From Flavobacterium sp. 245 (GTDB taxonomy: Bacteria; Bacteroidota; Bacteroidia; Flavobacteriales; Flavobacteriaceae), in assembly GCF_004362055.1 (NCBI RefSeq), contig NZ_SNXB01000003.1, positions 1 through 64,000 of the forward strand: a DNA stretch of 64,000 nt, in the 5' to 3' direction. This document shows positions 62,246 to 64,000 of the stretch, in pieces (within the stretch, counting starts at the first letter, position 1; each line of letters starts with the position of its first letter). Below the pieces are notes generated by a model. That model did not search any database and had not been told where the DNA came from. It was given only the letters and a program-made list of their open reading frames with translations. The translations under genes and the position numbers were made by a program.

Positions 62246-64000
62246 ATGCATTCTTATTCCAAAATCATAAAATCATTATTTTTTATTTGTCTTAGTTTTC
62301 AACTTTCGGCACAAAAAATCAATCCGAAAGAAATTGAACGCTTAGAAAAATCGGCAAAACAAGTAACTATAATTCGAGATAATTGGGGAATTCCGCACGT
62401 TTACGGAAAAACAGATGCCGACGCCGTTTTTGGATTGTTATATGCACAATGCGAAGACGATTTTAAGAGAATCGAAATGAATTATATTGAAAAACTCGGC
62501 CGACTTTCAGAAATAAAAGGGCAATCTGTTTTATATAATGATTTAGAAATCAAACTTTTAATCGATACTGACGAAGCAAAAGCTGACTATAAAAAAGCAC
62601 CTCAATGGCTAAAAAAACTCCTTAACAGTTATGCCGATGCAATCAATTTTTATTTATACAAACATCCAGAAGTAAAACCGGCACTTTTAACGCATTTTGA
62701 ACCGTGGTTTCCTTTGCTTTGGACCGATGGAAGTATTGGCGCCATTAGTACTGCGGATCTTTCGACAGCCGAGTTAAAAGCTTTTTATTCTGGAAATAAT
62801 GATAAAGTTGCGTATGTTGAACGAGAAAAATATGTTCAGACCGGCTCAAACGGATTTGCATTTGCACCATCAAAAACCGCTGACGGAAATGCCATTTTAT
62901 ACATAAATCCGCATACAACTTTTTATTTTAGACCAGAAGTTCAAATCACTAGTGAAGAAGGCTTGAATGTTTATGGCGCTGTGACTTGGGGGCAATTTTT
63001 TATTTATCAGGGTTTTAATGACAACTGTGGCTGGATGCATACCTCATCAAATGTTGACGTTGCCGATATGTATGCCGAAAAAATCATTGATAAAAAAGGA
63101 AAGCTATTTTATGAATTCGATAATAAACTCCTTCCGGTTATCGAAAAAGAAATCACAATTAATTATACTGAAAATGGAAAATTGATTCCGAAAAAGTTCA
63201 AAACCTATTTTACTAATAACGGGCCAATTATGGCAAAACGCGACGGAAAATGGATCAGCTTAAAATCAAATAATCGATCAATGACCAGTTTAATCCAAAG
63301 TTGGGTACGAACAAAATCTAAAAACTTTGACGATTATAAAAAAGCAATGGACCTAAAAGCCAATACGTCAAATAATACCGTTTACGCAGATAGTAAAGGA
63401 AATATAGCGTATTGGCATGGAAATTTTATCCCAATTAGAGATAAACATCTAAATTGGTCTAAAGTTGTTGACGGATCGATTTCTTCAACACAATGGAAAG
63501 ATTTACACGAAGTTGATGAAACTGTTCATGTTTATAATCCTATAAATGGCTGGCTTCAAAATTGCAACTCCACTCCTTTTTCAGTTGCTGGAGAAAATAG
63601 TCCTAAAAAAGAGAATTATGCTGCTTATATGGCGCCAGATGGAGAAAATTTTAGAGGAATTAATGCAGTCCGTATTTTCAGCAAAGGCAATAAATATACT
63701 TTAGCCAAAGTAATTGCCGATGGCTACGATTCTAAATTATCTATTTTCGAAATATTGATTCCGAGTTTAGTCAATGTTTTCGAAAAAAATGTAAGCCTAG
63801 AATCCCCAGAATATATGGCATTAAAAGAACCAATTTCAATTCTGAAATATTGGGATTATTATGCTAAAGAAAATTCGGTGGCAACCACATTAGCCGTTGA
63901 ATGGGCTTATAAATTAGACCCAATTATACTAAAAGCATATATTGATGAAGGCCAATTAGACCAAGTTGAAAACACGAGGAATTTTGCAAAAAATGCTACA
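62246..64000 (+). CDS. Penicillin acylase-family (Ntn-hydrolase) enzyme, partial at right edge
   Basis: 585 codons are visible from the ATG at 62246 with no stop before the edge. A signal peptide ends near LSAQ (22). The alpha part has ITIIRDNWGIPHVYGKTDADAVFGLLYAQCEDDF-type residues. The autoprocessing site is QTG-SNGFAFAPSKT (Ser as new N-terminus), followed by AILYINPH and NCGWMHTSSNVDVADMYAEK. This fits the acyl-homoserine-lactone/penicillin acylase family, which cleaves amides in the periplasm. It is in an operon with the cyanophycinase-like gene. The substrate is unknown. Confidence 0.87.
   Translation, partial: MHSYSKIIKSLFFICLSFQLSAQKINPKEIERLEKSAKQVTIIRDNWGIPHVYGKTDADAVFGLLYAQCEDDFKRIEMNYIEKLGRLSEIKGQSVLYNDLEIKLLIDTDEAKADYKKAPQWLKKLLNSYADAINFYLYKHPEVKPALLTHFEPWFPLLWTDGSIGAISTADLSTAELKAFYSGNNDKVAYVEREKYVQTGSNGFAFAPSKTADGNAILYINPHTTFYFRPEVQITSEEGLNVYGAVTWGQFFIYQGFNDNCGWMHTSSNVDVADMYAEKIIDKKGKLFYEFDNKLLPVIEKEITINYTENGKLIPKKFKTYFTNNGPIMAKRDGKWISLKSNNRSMTSLIQSWVRTKSKNFDDYKKAMDLKANTSNNTVYADSKGNIAYWHGNFIPIRDKHLNWSKVVDGSISSTQWKDLHEVDETVHVYNPINGWLQNCNSTPFSVAGENSPKKENYAAYMAPDGENFRGINAVRIFSKGNKYTLAKVIADGYDSKLSIFEILIPSLVNVFEKNVSLESPEYMALKEPISILKYWDYYAKENSVATTLAVEWAYKLDPIILKAYIDEGQLDQVENTRNFAKNAT

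Overview
The window reads as a low-GC Bacteroidota chromosome, most likely Flavobacterium or a close relative. The reasons are SusC/SusD pairs with FTSC/VSC lipoprotein signals, promoters of the TAnnTTTG type, AT-rich intergenic spacers, many 7-bp intergenic satellites (GTTTCAA, CATCTTA, CAATCAA), and dispersed TTCGTGGC and GAGGAACGA repeats. No rRNA, tRNA, CRISPR array or phage was seen. The only mobile-element trace is the tail of an integrase-type transposase at the left edge.

Positions 1-36 kb form a nitrate block. A DUF4202 protein, a NarX-like sensor kinase with a PilJ-type N-terminal sensor, and a NarL-type regulator (228-3997) come first. Next are a NarK-family transporter and an outer-membrane porin, some small unrelated genes, and an FNR-like regulator carrying all four cysteines expected for an Fe-S cluster. 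This regulator diverges from a single-chain assimilatory nitrate reductase (NasA fused to FAD/NAD and BFD domains). After that comes a sulfite/nitrite-reductase-like protein that ends in rubredoxin and has lost the siroheme/Fe-S cysteines. The minus strand from 25.6 to 17.9 kb carries an almost complete molybdenum-cofactor set (moeA, mobA, moaD, moeB, moaE, fused moaCB, moaA) plus the siroheme enzyme SUMT. The minus strand from 35.3 to 25.7 kb carries three more NarK-type transporters and an unusual membrane nitrate reductase-like complex: NarB-like Mo subunit, four-cluster ferredoxin, cytochrome b-like membrane subunit, Tat-type Rieske protein and a small membrane protein. Heptamers of the NarL type (TACTTAT/ATAAGTA, TACGTAT/ATACGTA), in inverted pairs, lie before the regulator, the first transporter, the nitrate reductase and moeA. 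This suggests one regulon.

Positions 35.7-54.5 kb form a sulfur-scavenging block. A SusC/SusD pair, three Cys-type sulfatases, a sterol-desaturase-family hydroxylase, a rhodanese-thioredoxin protein, a YeiH-type transporter, a cysteine synthase and a Family 2A encapsulin (SrpI type) with its cysteine desulfurase cargo all point one way. Two transcription units of this block start with the same leader: a TAACTTTG promoter, a TTG-started 28-codon ORF ending in the cysteine-rich motif YNNxCYMCxCC, and a downstream hairpin with a conserved 17-nt tail. I read these as cysteine-sensing leader peptides. With the encapsulin they are the most exciting part of the window.

Positions 54.8-64 kb hold another SusC/SusD pair, ornithine aminotransferase divergent from an Lrp/AsnC regulator, a secreted cyanophycinase-like peptidase and the start of a penicillin-acylase-family enzyme that runs off the right edge.
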